Source: QYQD01 sp040754095
GTDB lineage: Bacteria; Desulfobacterota; QYQD01
Length of the DNA: 64,000 bases
Assembly (NCBI GenBank): GCA_040754095.1
Contig: JBFMFO010000008.1
Coordinates: forward strand, 1 to 64,000
Direction: 5' to 3'
Notes under the pieces: generated by a model
Told to the model about the DNA's origin: nothing
Databases searched by the model: none
The model's input: the letters and a program-made list of their open reading frames with translations, nothing else
In this document: piece by piece, positions 1 to 8,965 of the stretch
Layout: every line of letters starts with the position of its first letter
How positions within the stretch are numbered: position 1 is the stretch's first letter
Made by a program: the position numbers and the translations under genes

Positions 1-51
1 CAGGGAAGAAAAAAAGTTTTGCGCGCGGGGAAAAAAGAAGTAAAAGGAAAA

Positions 52-122
52 TGGCCTACTTTTGGCCGGTCAGCCTGGCCTACTTCTTCATCGGCTAAAA
101 TGGCCTATTTTCTAACCGGCGG
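52..122. repeat. Triple TGGCCTA tandem units, possible IS21-like end
   Basis: Three copies of a unit beginning tggccta(c/t)tt and ending near ccgg start at 52, 76 and 101, spaced 24-25 bp. Multiple short repeats at one end are typical of the transposase-binding ends of IS21-family elements, so this may be the end of an element lying left of the window. No transposase is visible here, so this is an inference. Confidence 0.35.
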
Positions 123-379
123 TATTACTGATACACAAGTTCAACCTTTCTTATGTTATCTACCGCTTTTTTGCACGCTCTTGGAGTCTTTCTCCTCGCC
201 ACGACGACCTTGGATAGTCACTTCCCTCATTAATTGCAAAAAACTTCGCCCCGGGGCGTATTCCTCTGTTAAGGCCATCGTCCTTAGGTCAGTCTACGCG
301 TAAATTGTAAAAAGTATCGGCAAAAAGCAGTGACGAGTCAACAGTGAAAATATAGGTACAAAATAGTGATATTTTCTAG

Positions 380-1846
380 TTAGTTTTGGAGGGTTTGAAG
401 GTATGACCTGAGATTGACCTTTATATTCCTCAGGTTAAGCTTGGTTCGCAGGTTATACCGGTGTGTTATGATGGTATTATTAGAGAGATGCAGCAATTCT
501 CCTATCTCTTTGGTCGTTTTGCCATCCCTGATCAGGCCGGCAACCTTAATTTCTGTCGCTGTAAGATTCAAAAATTTCGATGATAACTTGGTGATAAACG
601 GAGAGATAATATCTCTCATATTTGATTCCAGGACCCTGATATAGGTCATCTGGTCATTGTCCAACCGCCTTTTTTTTAATTCTTCAATATAAGGCATAAT
701 TAAGGTTTTCACATTCAACAAGATTTTTTCTTCGAGTTCTTTCTTGTCGTCTTCCCTCTGTTTCAATAAAACCCTCAAAGCAGCGTTAACCTCTTTCAGA
801 TGGTTAGCCTGCATCTTCAATGTCTCTTCACTCTTTCGTAGTTCTTTCTCCGCCTGTTTGCGCCTGTTAATGTCTATCCAATAACCGACTATTTCCAACG
901 GTCGTCCTTCCGGGTCACATATTAACCTTAATTCATCATGCATCCAACGATAGCTGCCGTCCTTGTGTCGGAAGCGATATTCGTGGGTGTGATGCCCACT
1001 TTCGAAGAGAAGGTGCAGATCCGAGAACACACGCGGCGCATCCTCAGGATGGATATGGCCGGCCCAGAATTCCGAATCTTCCGTGAATTCCTGTGGCTTA
1101 TAGCCGAGTTGATCCTCTATGTTTTCACTCATAAAAGTAGCCGGGTAGTCACCTGTTGGTTTGCAGGTATAAATTACTGCCGGAGTGCTGGTCAGCAGAT
1201 ACTGTAGACGCATCTTGGTCGCAATAAGGTCATCCTGCATACGCTTGCGCTCCAAAGCGTTAGCGAAGATTTCTGCTGCCAATTTAAGCAGGGTGATACT
1301 CTCTTGTGACCATGTTTTTTCAGACCGCACCGAGTCAAACCCGAGAAAGCCGGTGAGAGTACTTTGGTAGGCCACCGGAACAACTATCAGCGACTGGATG
1401 TCCTGCGCTTCCAGGGTCTCTTTTTCAGCCTTTGCTTCGGGCGGGAGGTCGGCAACCCGAGGGATATGGATATTCTCGAACCGGTTAAGCCTCTCCATCC
1501 ACCAGGGAACGACTTCGACCGACAGCCCTTTCAGATTGTCAATCTGCGGTTCAATCCCTTCCGCACACCACTCGTGTGTGTTATCCATTGTTCTGCCGTC
1601 CTCGGAAAACAGGAAAAGGTAACTTCGGTCAACCTTGGAAAAAGTTCCTATTAATTCGAGTGCGCGGGTTATCTCGCTGTCAATGTCCTCTGTCGAGTTG
1701 ATAAAACCTGTTGATATGGCGGCAACGATTTTTCCCAATGAGACTTGACGCTGTAGTGCCTCCTCCGTCCACCGGCGGGCAAGAACCTCTTTCTCCAATT
1801 CCTTGATCCGTTGTTCCAGTTCTTTATAACTCTGTTTACCAGCCAT
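380..1846 (-). CDS. GAF-PAS sensor protein with LuxR-type DNA-binding domain
   Basis: A 488-residue cytoplasmic one-component sensor/transcription regulator. Order of parts: a short N-terminal coiled coil (about 1-25), a GAF-like domain (about 30-200), a PAS fold (about 215-330, ending in the typical IDINRRKQAE continuation), a coiled-coil linker (330-400) and a LuxR/GerE helix-turn-helix at 428-488 (LTATEIKVAGLI, then TTKEIGELLHLS). There is no kinase or receiver domain. The reading frame is open further upstream to 2026, but the ATG at 1846 is preferred: it follows a GGGG stretch at Shine-Dalgarno distance and the extra 60 residues look non-coding. The ligand and target genes cannot be told from sequence. 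Confidence 0.85.
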   Translation of the reverse strand: MAGKQSYKELEQRIKELEKEVLARRWTEEALQRQVSLGKIVAAISTGFINSTEDIDSEITRALELIGTFSKVDRSYLFLFSEDGRTMDNTHEWCAEGIEPQIDNLKGLSVEVVPWWMERLNRFENIHIPRVADLPPEAKAEKETLEAQDIQSLIVVPVAYQSTLTGFLGFDSVRSEKTWSQESITLLKLAAEIFANALERKRMQDDLIATKMRLQYLLTSTPAVIYTCKPTGDYPATFMSENIEDQLGYKPQEFTEDSEFWAGHIHPEDAPRVFSDLHLLFESGHHTHEYRFRHKDGSYRWMHDELRLICDPEGRPLEIVGYWIDINRRKQAEKELRKSEETLKMQANHLKEVNAALRVLLKQREDDKKELEEKILLNVKTLIMPYIEELKKRRLDNDQMTYIRVLESNMRDIISPFITKLSSKFLNLTATEIKVAGLIRDGKTTKEIGELLHLSNNTIITHRYNLRTKLNLRNIKVNLRSYLQTLQN

Positions 1847-2458
1847 TAAAATATCCCCGGCATTGCTCCAAAGGCTTTTCGGGTTAAGTGAAGGGTAATA
1901 ATTTATGGTGTAATGATATGGTAAAGGACATACGTCTGTCAACAAGCAACAGCGTCCTGAATCCACGATCAAAATCCTAATAGGGTGGTTTAGCGAAGCC
2001 CCGACTACCGAGCAGAACGGGGACAAATCCGAAACTCGAATTTCGAAATCCTAAACAAATTCGAATTCTTAAATCCCCAATTTCCAAAACTGCCGCGGAG
2101 CCTGGTCAGTTTTTAATTTCAGATCTTGGTCATTTGGTATTGTTTCGAATTTCATGCTTCGGATTTCTTGTTTGAGATTGACCTGCATAGGAAATGTAAC
2201 GTATTTTCAAAAAAATCCGGGCTGCTAATAAAACAGACGGTATATTGGGGTGGCCTGACCTCCCTTGCTTTTACCCCGGTGATATTGTACCTTTCGTTTG
2301 CATGCATTCAGCATTCAGCGAATAGCAAGACAAGAAAAAAACAGGAATATGTATTTCATAAGAAGCTTATGAGATTGTCTTGTAACTCATTATCCAGTGG
2401 AGGCGGCGGGCTGTCGGCTGAGGGCTGATAGCTGAGAGCTTCTTACGTTAAGATACAA
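1847..2458. other. Gene-free intergenic region with degenerate repeats
   Basis: I see no convincing gene here. The region is AT-rich and holds repeats of the type tcgaaatcctaaacaaattc near 2040-2070, tcagcattcagc near 2306 and a run of GCTGA heptads at 2408-2440 just before the next gene. Any promoter for the genes at 2459 onward must lie here but none is clear. Confidence 0.5.
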
Positions 2459-5137
2459 ATGGGCTACTTAACCGCTCGTACCACCCAGGAATTACAGGCT
2501 AAAATCATTAACCAAGCCGACGAGGAAACACTTATCCTCACCCCTGGCCGCCGTCTGGCCAGGCGTCTGCGCCATGCCTTCCGTATGGCCCAAATCGAAC
2601 GCGGCCGGGGGGCCTGGCTGCCGCCAAAGATAGCAACCCTGAATTCCTGGTTAAACGAGACATGGCTTGAATCCTGGCCGGAGAAATGTGTCATTTCGGA
2701 TATAGCATGCCTCTGCCTGTGGAAAGAAGCGGTTGAGGAAACAACTCTGCCCGAAGGCCTGGAATCTGACATTGGACTATATCGACTTCTCGACGAGACC
2801 TACTCTGCAATCATCCGCCACAAGATACCGCCGATAGCCGGAGATTACCTCTACCCCCTAATTGCCTGGCGGCAGAAGGTCATGGAAATTTTCGAAGGCC
2901 GCCTGAGGGCAAAAGGCTGCGTCCACCCGGCCTTTTTGCCTGCGCTTATAAAAAATAACTTAAGGGACGGTAGATGTGCCCTGCCCAAGCGGATTCTCTG
3001 CGTCGGCCTTGCATCTCCGGCGCCGGTTGAAAACGACCTCCTGACCTGTCTGGCCAAAGACCATGGGGCTGTAATCTGCTCCACGGAATCAAACGAGCCA
3101 CCCCATATAAAGGCCGTGAGCCTCCCGGACGTGGAGCAAGAGGTCATGTGGCTGGCCCAGGATGTACTGGAAAAGGCACAGGACATGCCGCTGCACCGGA
3201 TCGGGGTAGTCGTACCCAATATGAGCGCCTACGCACCGCTTGTATCCCGGGTATTCCAGGAATTGATCGGCACCCCGACGGTTGAAGAAGGGGGAAATTA
3301 CAATATCTCCCTTGGAGAATCACTCTTCAGTCAGCCCCTCATCCAGGCTGCCCTCTTACCCTTACGTCTTATGCTCGATGGTGAAAAACGAGTTTCATTT
3401 CTTTCCCTGCTGCTTTCACCCTACTATGGCCTCTGGGACCGCCAGCGGAATATCCTTGCTCAGGCGGACCGTGTCTGGCGCGAATACTCTATCGATCAGG
3501 GTCTCAGTGATCTACTGTATATCCTGCAAAAAAAGAAACCGGAAATCTTATCAGTTATCCACCCCCCCGGCCATGACCTGGCTCGCCTTATTCAAAGTCT
3601 CACGGGGAAACGAACAGGAGCCGGTTGGATTGAAACGCTTTCCCGCCTGTGGGATATAATGCAATTCCCGGCCATAACTAACGAAGATGAAGAAAGGGTA
3701 TTCCGGCACCTCCAGGAAAATCTGGCCGCACTGGCCTGCGACCTGGGAAAGGAGAAAATAGACGCCTATACCTTTTATGCGTGGCTTAAATACGCCATCG
3801 AGGAGACTAAAGTCAATGTCCCCGGATATGAAGAAGCAGGCATCCAGGTCATTGGTCTCATCGAGTCCCGCGGCCTGTCTTTTGATCATCTCTATGTAGT
3901 TGGCCTTTCAACCGGAAGTCTGCCCCAACCGGTACGCCACTTTCCTTTGCTCGCCAGAGAAGAGAAAGGTCTGGTACAGGGAGCTACAATTGAGAGTCAG
4001 CATCTGTTTGCTGAGCAGGCCTTCGCCCATTTGATGACAGCGGCTCCGGCCATTACTCTCACCCGCCCTCTGGAAGAAAAAAGCGATCCCCTGCCTGCAT
4101 CTCCTTTCTGGCCGGAAGGTGAAGAAAATACCGCGGTTAACTACTGGCTGGAGCCGGGGCAGGCCTCCCTGCGGGCTGGATGGTTACGCCAGGCCCACGA
4201 AGGCTGGCGGGACCACCCGATCCCCTACCCGACTGAAGATACACCGCTCGTACCTGCGCCCCTTCCAAATGAACTGTCAGTGACAGCTATAGAAAAAGCC
4301 ATATCCTGTCCCTTTAAATTCTTTGCCGATACCGTATTGCGGCTAAGTGAGCTGCCGGAACCAGCTATCGGCATCTCACCGCAGGAAAAGGGGAACAGAC
4401 TGCACCGGCTCTTTGCCCGGTTCACAAGCCGGATGCGCAAGCAGGGCGTCTTCCTTACCGACGCAGGACAAAGTGAATCCATACTGAAAGAGTGTATAGC
4501 TGAGGCGCTGGCCGACGTCACAGATAATCCATACTGGCAGATTGAAAGGGAACGCTGGTCAGGACTGCTGTCCGCCTGGCTCTGCCTGGAAAGAAAGCGG
4601 GGGGAGGAAGGTTGGCGGTGGCTCCTCGAAGAGGCCAATTTTTCGAGCCTGCAAAACACCTCTTGGCCGGTTACTGTCCACGGTCGCATCGACCGGATAG
4701 ATATAAACGATGGGGAACGCAAGATATGTTGCTGGGACTATAAGACCGGCAGCGCCCCTCCGCCCGCAGATATACATACCCACTTTCTCGCCCCTCAGCT
4801 CCCCCTGTATCTTCTGGCCCTCCGGAATGGAAAGATTTCCCTGCCGGGTTCATTTCAAAATCTGACGGCCGGATATATCAGCCTGAAATCCGAGGGAGAA
4901 GTCCGGTTCGGCGAGCCGGTCAAAGACGAAGCGGGTTGGGAGGCCTGCCTTTCCGCCTGGGAAAAAGAGATCACAAGTCTCGGCCAACGGCTTAGCGCCG
5001 GTAACTTCCCGGCCGATCCCAAACCAATGCCTGAAGGCCGCAGGAACGGGGCCTGCCAATACTGCCCTTATCTGTCCCTTTGCACTTATTGGAAAAAAGA
5101 GGAAGAAAACGGTGAGGTAACCGATTGCCATGTCTAG
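2459..5137 (+). CDS. AddB-like helicase-nuclease subunit (RecB-family nuclease)
   Basis: An 892-residue protein of the AddB/RexB-like type, the partner subunit of a double-strand-break resection complex. The N-terminal part resembles a UvrD-like helicase fold but has no Walker A motif. The C-terminal part carries a RecB-type nuclease: GRIDRID at about 742-748 and WDYKTG at about 758-763 supply the acidic and lysine residues. Four cysteines arranged as C617 and then C866-x2-C869-x5-C875 match the iron-sulfur clasp described for AddB nuclease domains. The gene overlaps the next, AddA-like gene by 8 bp (5130-5137), so the two are co-translated. It could also be described as the 'probable DNA repair protein' family found in proteobacteria. 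Confidence 0.85.
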   Translation: MGYLTARTTQELQAKIINQADEETLILTPGRRLARRLRHAFRMAQIERGRGAWLPPKIATLNSWLNETWLESWPEKCVISDIACLCLWKEAVEETTLPEGLESDIGLYRLLDETYSAIIRHKIPPIAGDYLYPLIAWRQKVMEIFEGRLRAKGCVHPAFLPALIKNNLRDGRCALPKRILCVGLASPAPVENDLLTCLAKDHGAVICSTESNEPPHIKAVSLPDVEQEVMWLAQDVLEKAQDMPLHRIGVVVPNMSAYAPLVSRVFQELIGTPTVEEGGNYNISLGESLFSQPLIQAALLPLRLMLDGEKRVSFLSLLLSPYYGLWDRQRNILAQADRVWREYSIDQGLSDLLYILQKKKPEILSVIHPPGHDLARLIQSLTGKRTGAGWIETLSRLWDIMQFPAITNEDEERVFRHLQENLAALACDLGKEKIDAYTFYAWLKYAIEETKVNVPGYEEAGIQVIGLIESRGLSFDHLYVVGLSTGSLPQPVRHFPLLAREEKGLVQGATIESQHLFAEQAFAHLMTAAPAITLTRPLEEKSDPLPASPFWPEGEENTAVNYWLEPGQASLRAGWLRQAHEGWRDHPIPYPTEDTPLVPAPLPNELSVTAIEKAISCPFKFFADTVLRLSELPEPAIGISPQEKGNRLHRLFARFTSRMRKQGVFLTDAGQSESILKECIAEALADVTDNPYWQIERERWSGLLSAWLCLERKRGEEGWRWLLEEANFSSLQNTSWPVTVHGRIDRIDINDGERKICCWDYKTGSAPPPADIHTHFLAPQLPLYLLALRNGKISLPGSFQNLTAGYISLKSEGEVRFGEPVKDEAGWEACLSAWEKEITSLGQRLSAGNFPADPKPMPEGRRNGACQYCPYLSLCTYWKKEEENGEVTDCHV

Positions 5138-8100
5138 AGAGCCAGTGGACATAGCGGCCCGCACCCGCGCCTTATCTCCGGACAAAAGCTTTCACGTCGA
5201 ATCCCCGGCCGGTGCAGGTAAAACCTCTCTTCTAACCGCACGGTTTATCCGCCTTCTTTCTGTCGTAGATCATCCGCATGAGATACTGGCCCTTACCTTT
5301 ACCAATAAGGCGGCAAACGAGATGCGGGAGCGTATCGGCTTTCTTTTGCGCCAGGCGAAAAAAGCCACGCCGTCAAGTGACCCCTGGATTGATAGTCTGT
5401 TACCTTACGCCCGGGAGGCATTAAAAAGGCACACGCGTCATATCAACCTGCTTAAGTCCCCGGACGGCCTACGTATCATGACCTTTCACAGCTTCTGTCT
5501 CCTCCTGATCAGACAATCCCCCTGGGAGGCGCAGGTATCCTTTGATGCGGTTGTTGCCGGGGACGAAGATCAGGGGGATTTGCTCACCGGGGCCGTTCAA
5601 AATACTCAGCAACAAATCTTCGGCCTGCCGCCGGACGACCCTCTGCGTCAGGCGCTGAAACAGCGTCTCCTCCACATGAACAACAACTGGCCGGCCCTAG
5701 AAGCCGAACTAAGGCAGCTCATTGCCAGGAGAGACCTCCTGGCCGACCTTATCACCGAGGTAAAAGCAGCGCCGGATAAAGATCGTCTGGCCCGGACCTT
5801 GGCCGGGCGTCTGAGCGCTTTTATTTCCTACAGACTGGCAGAATTGCGAAGCTCTTTTGCGGCTACAGAACTGGGCAGCAACTGGTCCTTTCTTCAGGCC
5901 CATTTGCATGAAAATAATCCCCCAAAATCCCCCCATACCCCCCTTTGGAAAAGGGGGGCCGGGGGGGATTTAAAAGGGGGGATGGGGGGATTTATCCCGG
6001 CCTCCATCCCCGGTTCAGCCTGGGATGATCTGCCGGACTGGCTGGTCATAGCTAATCTGTGTCTCACAAAAGACGGTAAGCCCCGGAAGCAGTTCAGGAT
6101 CGCAGACGGTTTCTGCAAAAACTTTGGAGAAACGCATTGGGCAGAATGTATTAAGAACTTACCGGAAAGAGTGGCTTCACATCTCCGTTCACTTAGAGAA
6201 CTGCCGTTGCCTGATACGCCCCTTACCGACCCGGAGGCGCTCTTTGACCTTATCCTTATGGTCGGCAAAACCATACAGGCTTATAACACACTATGTCGAG
6301 GACGCGGGGTTATGGACTATGTGGAATTGGAACTGGCAGCCCTGCGCGCCCTCGGCGGTGAAGATACCCCCGCCGATCTCCAACTGCTTCTCGACCGGAA
6401 GATATGGCATATCCTTGTCGATGAATTCCAGGATACAAGCCGCAACCAGTGGCATCTCCTGCAGCGCCTTTGCGCCGGCTGGCAACCGGGCGACGGACGC
6501 ACTGTCTTTATCGTCGGCGATCCCAAACAGTCTATCTATGGGTTTCGCAAGGCCGAGGTATCAATTTTCATGGAGGCCAGGGAAGGCATCCCCATCCCCG
6601 GCCAGGGCTATCTAGAACTCACCCCCGTCAATTTGACCACAAACTTTCGTTCCTGTGCCGGATTGATCGATTTCACGAATGAGGTCTTCGGCCGGACGGT
6701 CATGGCCCGTCCGGATGAAGAAGTGGATGAAGTGCCTTACCAGGCATTTCTACCCGCACCGGGCAAAGAAGGCAGGGGCAGAATTGTCCTGGCGACCTTC
6801 ACCAAAAATGACGGCTCGCCGGCCATGGCCGACCGTAGGCCGGATGAAGCCAGATGCCGGGAAGCAGGTTGGCTGGCTGGAGAAGTAAAAAGAATCTCGG
6901 CAAATTGTGACGATAAAACCATAGGCATCCTGCTCCCGGCCCGCACCTATCTGGCTGCTTATCTTAAGGCCCTGACCGGAGAGGGCCTTCAGGTGCAGGT
7001 TCAAGAGGGAATCTTGCTAAAAGAACGCCCTGAAGTAGTAGATATGCACTCCCTGGCCCTGGCCCTGGCAAGGCCCCACGATGACCTGGCCTGGACCTCG
7101 CTCCTTCGTTCCGCCTGGTGCTGGGTAGGGTTAGATATCCTCTATGCGGTATCCGGACAGGAAGGCACGGCCTGGAAAGAAAAGATCGGAATTTTCCATA
7201 CAAACCCCTCTGCCCCGGAAACAGTGAAAAGGCTATGGGAGTCCATCGCTCCCCGCATGTCTGAGGTCGGGCGACGGCCGTTGGCCAGGGTAGTAGGCGC
7301 GATATGGGAAGATATTGAGGGGCCAGCCGCAGTATGTGCCCGGTTTGGACCGGCGGGGGTGGAAAACTGCCGCCGGTTTCTAAAAATCCTGACGGATGCC
7401 GAGGCCGGTATCCCGGAAGAGACCATCTCCCGCCTTAACTTATTACTGGAAACCGCCTATGCCCCGCCGGATCCCCTCTCCGTTCGTTCACCGGTACAGA
7501 TAATGACTGTCCACCGTGCCAAGGGGCTGGAATTTGATGCCCTCTTCCTTCCCTACCTGGACTGGAACCCGTTAGGGGGCAGCGGTAAAGACTCGCCGCC
7601 TTATCTCCTGGAATACCTGCCCGGCTCCGCAGGTGAGCATCTTATTGCCCTGCGCCCCGACCGACGTCTAAAGAAGGAAGATAAGACCTATAACCTCCTG
7701 AAAGAAATCCGGAAGAAACGCCAACTGGCTGAATCCAAGCGCCTCTTCTATGTTGCCGCAACACGGGCCAAAAAGGAACTCTACCTGAGCGGCCTGGTCA
7801 CAGAACGAGACGGCGAATCTTCGGCCACGAAAAACTCCTTCTTATCCTACCTCCTGGCACACACCGGACTAAAGGCCAGGGCTGAGTACCTGCCGAACCC
7901 TGTCCTCTCCGTAACTGGGATGGCGACCCCGGCTATTTCAATTAAGTCAGAACTCCCGGAGCCTATTCCTTTTACCCCGGAAAGGCTGCCCTATCAGATA
8001 ATTTCCCCTTCCAGTCTCGCACATTTTCCCTTCTCCATCCCCGGGGGAGAGGGCAAGGGTGAGGGAGTATCCGCAGCAGGGATCGATGGTTACAGTCTGG

Positions 8101-8621
8101 CCCGTGGGACAGTAATCCATCGTCTTTTTGAACATCTGGGCAAAGGGAAGACCCTTCCGACGGAAAGGGCCGTAGCTGCCGCCATGCTGGCTGAGGGAAT
8201 AGATGAGCATACGTCTCAGGGATCAGCTAAAGGCATACTGGCCGAGGTTGAGGCCTGCCTGAAGGAAGAATTCTGCGCATACATCCTACGTCCCGATCAT
8301 CCCTTTGCCGCCGGCGAGTGGATGGTCGAAGACCAGCCGGTCGTAGATGCGCCGGGGCGTGAGACCGGAACCGTACGGAGCGGCATCATCGATCGTGTAG
8401 TCTTCGATGGAGCCTACTGGTGGCTCGTTGACTACAAAACCACTCCCTTGCCGTCAGGCATCGGCCTTGAAGAATTCTTAAAGGAACAGGAGATGCTTTA
8501 CCGTAGACAACTCCTGACTTACCGGGAGATGCTCGCTCAGCAAAAGCAGATTGACCCGGTAAAGATAAGGCTGTTATTGTATTTTACGGCCATACAGAAG
8601 GCACATGAGATAGGATTCTAA
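5130..8621 (+). CDS. AddA-like UvrD/RecB helicase-exonuclease
   Basis: A 1163-residue superfamily 1A helicase with a C-terminal nuclease, the motor subunit of an AddAB-type break-repair complex. Helicase motifs are all visible: Walker A AGAGKTS (27-33), TFTNKAANEM (Ia), DEFQDTS (about 431), VGDPKQSIYGFR (III), MTVHRAKGLEFD (V) and YVAATRAKKELY (VI, about 873). The nuclease motif is IDRVVFDGAYWWLVDYKTT near 1092-1105. Two low-complexity segments, residues about 262-289 and 966-981, are encoded by G/C-run hairpin repeats seen elsewhere between genes, so they are probably in-frame repeat insertions in linker positions. The reading frame stays open through both. Confidence 0.88.
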   Translation: MSREPVDIAARTRALSPDKSFHVESPAGAGKTSLLTARFIRLLSVVDHPHEILALTFTNKAANEMRERIGFLLRQAKKATPSSDPWIDSLLPYAREALKRHTRHINLLKSPDGLRIMTFHSFCLLLIRQSPWEAQVSFDAVVAGDEDQGDLLTGAVQNTQQQIFGLPPDDPLRQALKQRLLHMNNNWPALEAELRQLIARRDLLADLITEVKAAPDKDRLARTLAGRLSAFISYRLAELRSSFAATELGSNWSFLQAHLHENNPPKSPHTPLWKRGAGGDLKGGMGGFIPASIPGSAWDDLPDWLVIANLCLTKDGKPRKQFRIADGFCKNFGETHWAECIKNLPERVASHLRSLRELPLPDTPLTDPEALFDLILMVGKTIQAYNTLCRGRGVMDYVELELAALRALGGEDTPADLQLLLDRKIWHILVDEFQDTSRNQWHLLQRLCAGWQPGDGRTVFIVGDPKQSIYGFRKAEVSIFMEAREGIPIPGQGYLELTPVNLTTNFRSCAGLIDFTNEVFGRTVMARPDEEVDEVPYQAFLPAPGKEGRGRIVLATFTKNDGSPAMADRRPDEARCREAGWLAGEVKRISANCDDKTIGILLPARTYLAAYLKALTGEGLQVQVQEGILLKERPEVVDMHSLALALARPHDDLAWTSLLRSAWCWVGLDILYAVSGQEGTAWKEKIGIFHTNPSAPETVKRLWESIAPRMSEVGRRPLARVVGAIWEDIEGPAAVCARFGPAGVENCRRFLKILTDAEAGIPEETISRLNLLLETAYAPPDPLSVRSPVQIMTVHRAKGLEFDALFLPYLDWNPLGGSGKDSPPYLLEYLPGSAGEHLIALRPDRRLKKEDKTYNLLKEIRKKRQLAESKRLFYVAATRAKKELYLSGLVTERDGESSATKNSFLSYLLAHTGLKARAEYLPNPVLSVTGMATPAISIKSELPEPIPFTPERLPYQIISPSSLAHFPFSIPGGEGKGEGVSAAGIDGYSLARGTVIHRLFEHLGKGKTLPTERAVAAAMLAEGIDEHTSQGSAKGILAEVEACLKEEFCAYILRPDHPFAAGEWMVEDQPVVDAPGRETGTVRSGIIDRVVFDGAYWWLVDYKTTPLPSGIGLEEFLKEQEMLYRRQLLTYREMLAQQKQIDPVKIRLLLYFTAIQKAHEIGF
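5914..5994. repeat. C-run/G-run hairpin repeat inserted in frame in the AddA-like gene
   Basis: A palindromic block of tcccccc and ggggga runs around cctttggaaaagg. A second member of the same family lies between genes at 44970-45047. Here it is read in frame and adds about 27 Gly/Pro/Lys-rich residues. Confidence 0.75.
8024..8070. repeat. Second in-frame hairpin repeat in the AddA-like gene
   Basis: A palindrome, cttctccatccccggggga then gagggcaagggtgaggg, encodes a Gly/Glu-rich insert of about 15 residues between the helicase and nuclease parts. The pattern is typical of intergenic hairpins rather than of this protein family. Confidence 0.6.
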
Positions 8622-8682
8622 ATCCGGAGGGTGAATGTCATTAGTCAATAGTCATTTGCCACTGGACTTTCCTCATTTTTTA

Positions 8683-8852
8683 TGGAATCCGATGTTCTTG
8701 AGCGAAATTTGCTGAAGCAGGGGGCACCCATCGAGGGTGAGCAGGAAGGGGAAAGCCCGCCCTTCAGAGGCGGGAAAGGGCAAGTATTCCCCGCCTGCGA
8801 ACCCCGATAGGGTCACTGCGGAAGCCATGAAGCGAAGGAATGAAGGATTCCA
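8683..8852. repeat. 170-bp dispersed hairpin repeat, copy 1
   Basis: Bounded by ggaatcc and ggattcc, with an inner hairpin cccgcccttcagaggcggg. A related copy lies inverted at 12248-12430; shared blocks include cacccatcgag, gagcaggaaggggaaa, attccccgcctgcga and gaagc(c/g)(a/g)tgaagcgaag. The copy sits between the AddA-like gene and the DinG-like gene. Confidence 0.75.
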
Positions 8853-8860
8853 TTTCCGGA

Positions 8861-8941
8861 TGAACATGCATAGCGAGCGAATACGATGCATTTTACCTTG
8901 CATACGGAGATTCCCCGCAGCTTGCTGCGGGGAGCTTCAAT
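8861..8941. repeat. TGAACATGCATAGCGAGCG repeat, copy 1 (short form)
   Basis: An 81-bp member of a three-copy family (others at 19523-19647 and 58825-58944). It runs from tgaacatgcatagcgagcg through ccccgcagcttgctgcgggg to ggagcttcaat. It ends about 24 bp before the DinG-like start codon. Confidence 0.85.
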
Positions 8942-8965
8942 TTTGGCATTTGACATTAAATAGTG

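Noticed and set aside
19..303. Plus-strand open frame of 94 codons at the window start
   Set aside because: It runs through the tggccta tandem units, has no ribosome site and no recognisable family, so it is probably chance.
2126..2428. 100-codon open frame upstream of the AddB-like gene
   Set aside because: It spans dispersed repeats, has a low-complexity translation and no ribosome site.
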